From positions 1 to 64,000 of the forward strand of contig NZ_BCRN01000009.1 in NCBI RefSeq assembly GCF_001552615.1: 64,000 bases of DNA, read 5' to 3'. Numbering within the stretch: the first letter of the stretch is position 1; every line of letters begins with the position of its first letter. The notes beneath the pieces are model-generated. The model saw only the letters and a program-made list of their open reading frames with translations. It was not told the origin of the DNA and did not search any database. Of this stretch, positions 63,572-64,000 are shown piece by piece. The DNA comes from Millisia brevis NBRC 105863. Lineage in GTDB: Bacteria > Actinomycetota > Actinomycetes > Mycobacteriales > Mycobacteriaceae. The position numbers and the translations under genes were made by a program.

Positions 63572-64000
63572 GTGACCCTTGCCGACGCCGTCCTGCTGCT
63601 GGCCGCGGGATTCGGTTCCGGCCTGATCGGCTATCTGACCGGGCTCGCGTCGCTGGTCTCCTATCCCGCGCTGTTGGCGGTGGGTCTGCCGCCGGTGGCG
63701 GCCAATGTCACCAATACCGTCGCCCTGGTCGGTGTCGGGGTCGGCGCGACCACCAACTCGATCCGGGAGATCACCGGCGAGGGCCGACGGATCATTCCGC
63801 TGACGGTTGCCGCGGTGGTCGGCGGGCTGATCGGCGCGGTGCTGCTGCTGGCGGGCCCCGCGGAGACCTTCGAGGCGGTCGTCCCGTGGTTCGTGGCGCT
63901 GGCGGCGCTGGCGTTGTTGCTGCAGCCGTGGCTGCGGACGCTCGGTGGCGATATCGACCGGCCCCGCACGTACATCGCCGCGATGGTGGTGGTCGCGGTC
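63572..64000 (+). CDS. TauE/SafE family permease, 5' part
   Basis: The first 143 codons of a membrane protein cut by the window end. GTG at 63572 follows a CCGGA-type purine-poor leader. Helices such as LADAVLLLAAGFGSGLIGYL and IPLTVAAVVGGLIGAVLLLAG and the family pattern PPVAANVTNTVALV identify a sulphite exporter/anion permease (TauE/SafE). Substrate unknown. Confidence 0.85.
   Translation, partial: MTLADAVLLLAAGFGSGLIGYLTGLASLVSYPALLAVGLPPVAANVTNTVALVGVGVGATTNSIREITGEGRRIIPLTVAAVVGGLIGAVLLLAGPAETFEAVVPWFVALAALALLLQPWLRTLGGDIDRPRTYIAAMVVVAV

Overview
This is high-GC actinobacterial DNA from the mycolic-acid-containing order Mycobacteriales, probably Gordonia or a close relative (genus not provable from the sequence alone). 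The call rests on gene order: groEL2, psd, pssA and a CDC48-type ATPase in one part, then YbdK, a SodC-like lipoprotein, a VirR-like protein, a DUF3263 protein, def and later lpqL, thiS and thiO. The same set occurs in the Rv0414-Rv0440 stretch of Mycobacterium tuberculosis. GTG starts and 4-base stop/start overlaps are common.

Layout. (1) 1-3.1 kb: a zinc homeostasis cluster, with a PacL1-like DUF1490 protein, a CtpC-like P-type ATPase and, behind a Zur-box-like palindrome, a zinc-independent ribosomal protein S14. (2) 3.2-5.3 kb: a two-domain VOC protein, three tiny secreted-protein genes (two degraded), a duplicated 140-bp segment and a detached S14 3' fragment. (3) 5.3-13.1 kb: a minus-strand five-gene operon with almost no spacing. 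In transcription order it encodes an RNAP alpha-CTD/sigma-region-4 chimera, a GHKL (MutL/MORC-like) ATPase, a Z1 superfamily-II ATPase, a ParA ATPase and a small ParA-linked protein. This is the best candidate for an undescribed defence system. It resembles Mza-type (MutL-Z1-DUF-AIPR) loci but has ParA and a transcription-factor-like protein, and no AIPR. (4) 13.5-26.8 kb: a complete type I-G (formerly I-U) CRISPR-Cas locus with 56 repeats, a leader, cas2, cas4-cas1, csb3, cas3, csb2 and csb1. (5) 27.1-29.3 kb: degraded copies of the sequences seen at 4.25-5.14 kb, then groEL2 with two CIRCE operators. The related copies bracket the 22-kb defence island as imperfect direct repeats.

(6) 29.3-37.7 kb: a secreted protein, psd-pssA phosphatidylethanolamine synthesis, an amidotransferase, an AAA ATPase, a GNAT-like protein and a DUF3152 putative metalloprotease. 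(7) 37.9-44.4 kb: an Mrp/Mnh cation/proton antiporter operon with A and B fused, then C, D, E, F, G. (8) 44.4-52.3 kb: a Ter (tellurium/stress) locus. A minus-strand operon (helical protein, HpcH/HpaI-like lyase, PRTase-TRSP, StiP-PELOTA, HAD) is divergent from terD and a TerC-like DUF475 membrane protein. (9) 52.3-56.7 kb: YbdK ligase, SodC-like lipoprotein lacking metal ligands, truncated VirR-like protein, DUF3263, peptide deformylase and two GNATs. (10) 56.8-64 kb: thiD, a class III nucleotide cyclase, an M28 aminopeptidase lipoprotein, an ABC transporter, thiS-thiO without thiG, and a TauE/SafE permease cut by the window end.

No tRNA, rRNA, integrase or transposase was found. Coordinates of starts were adjusted by hand where a ribosome-binding site or stop/start overlap favoured an internal start.
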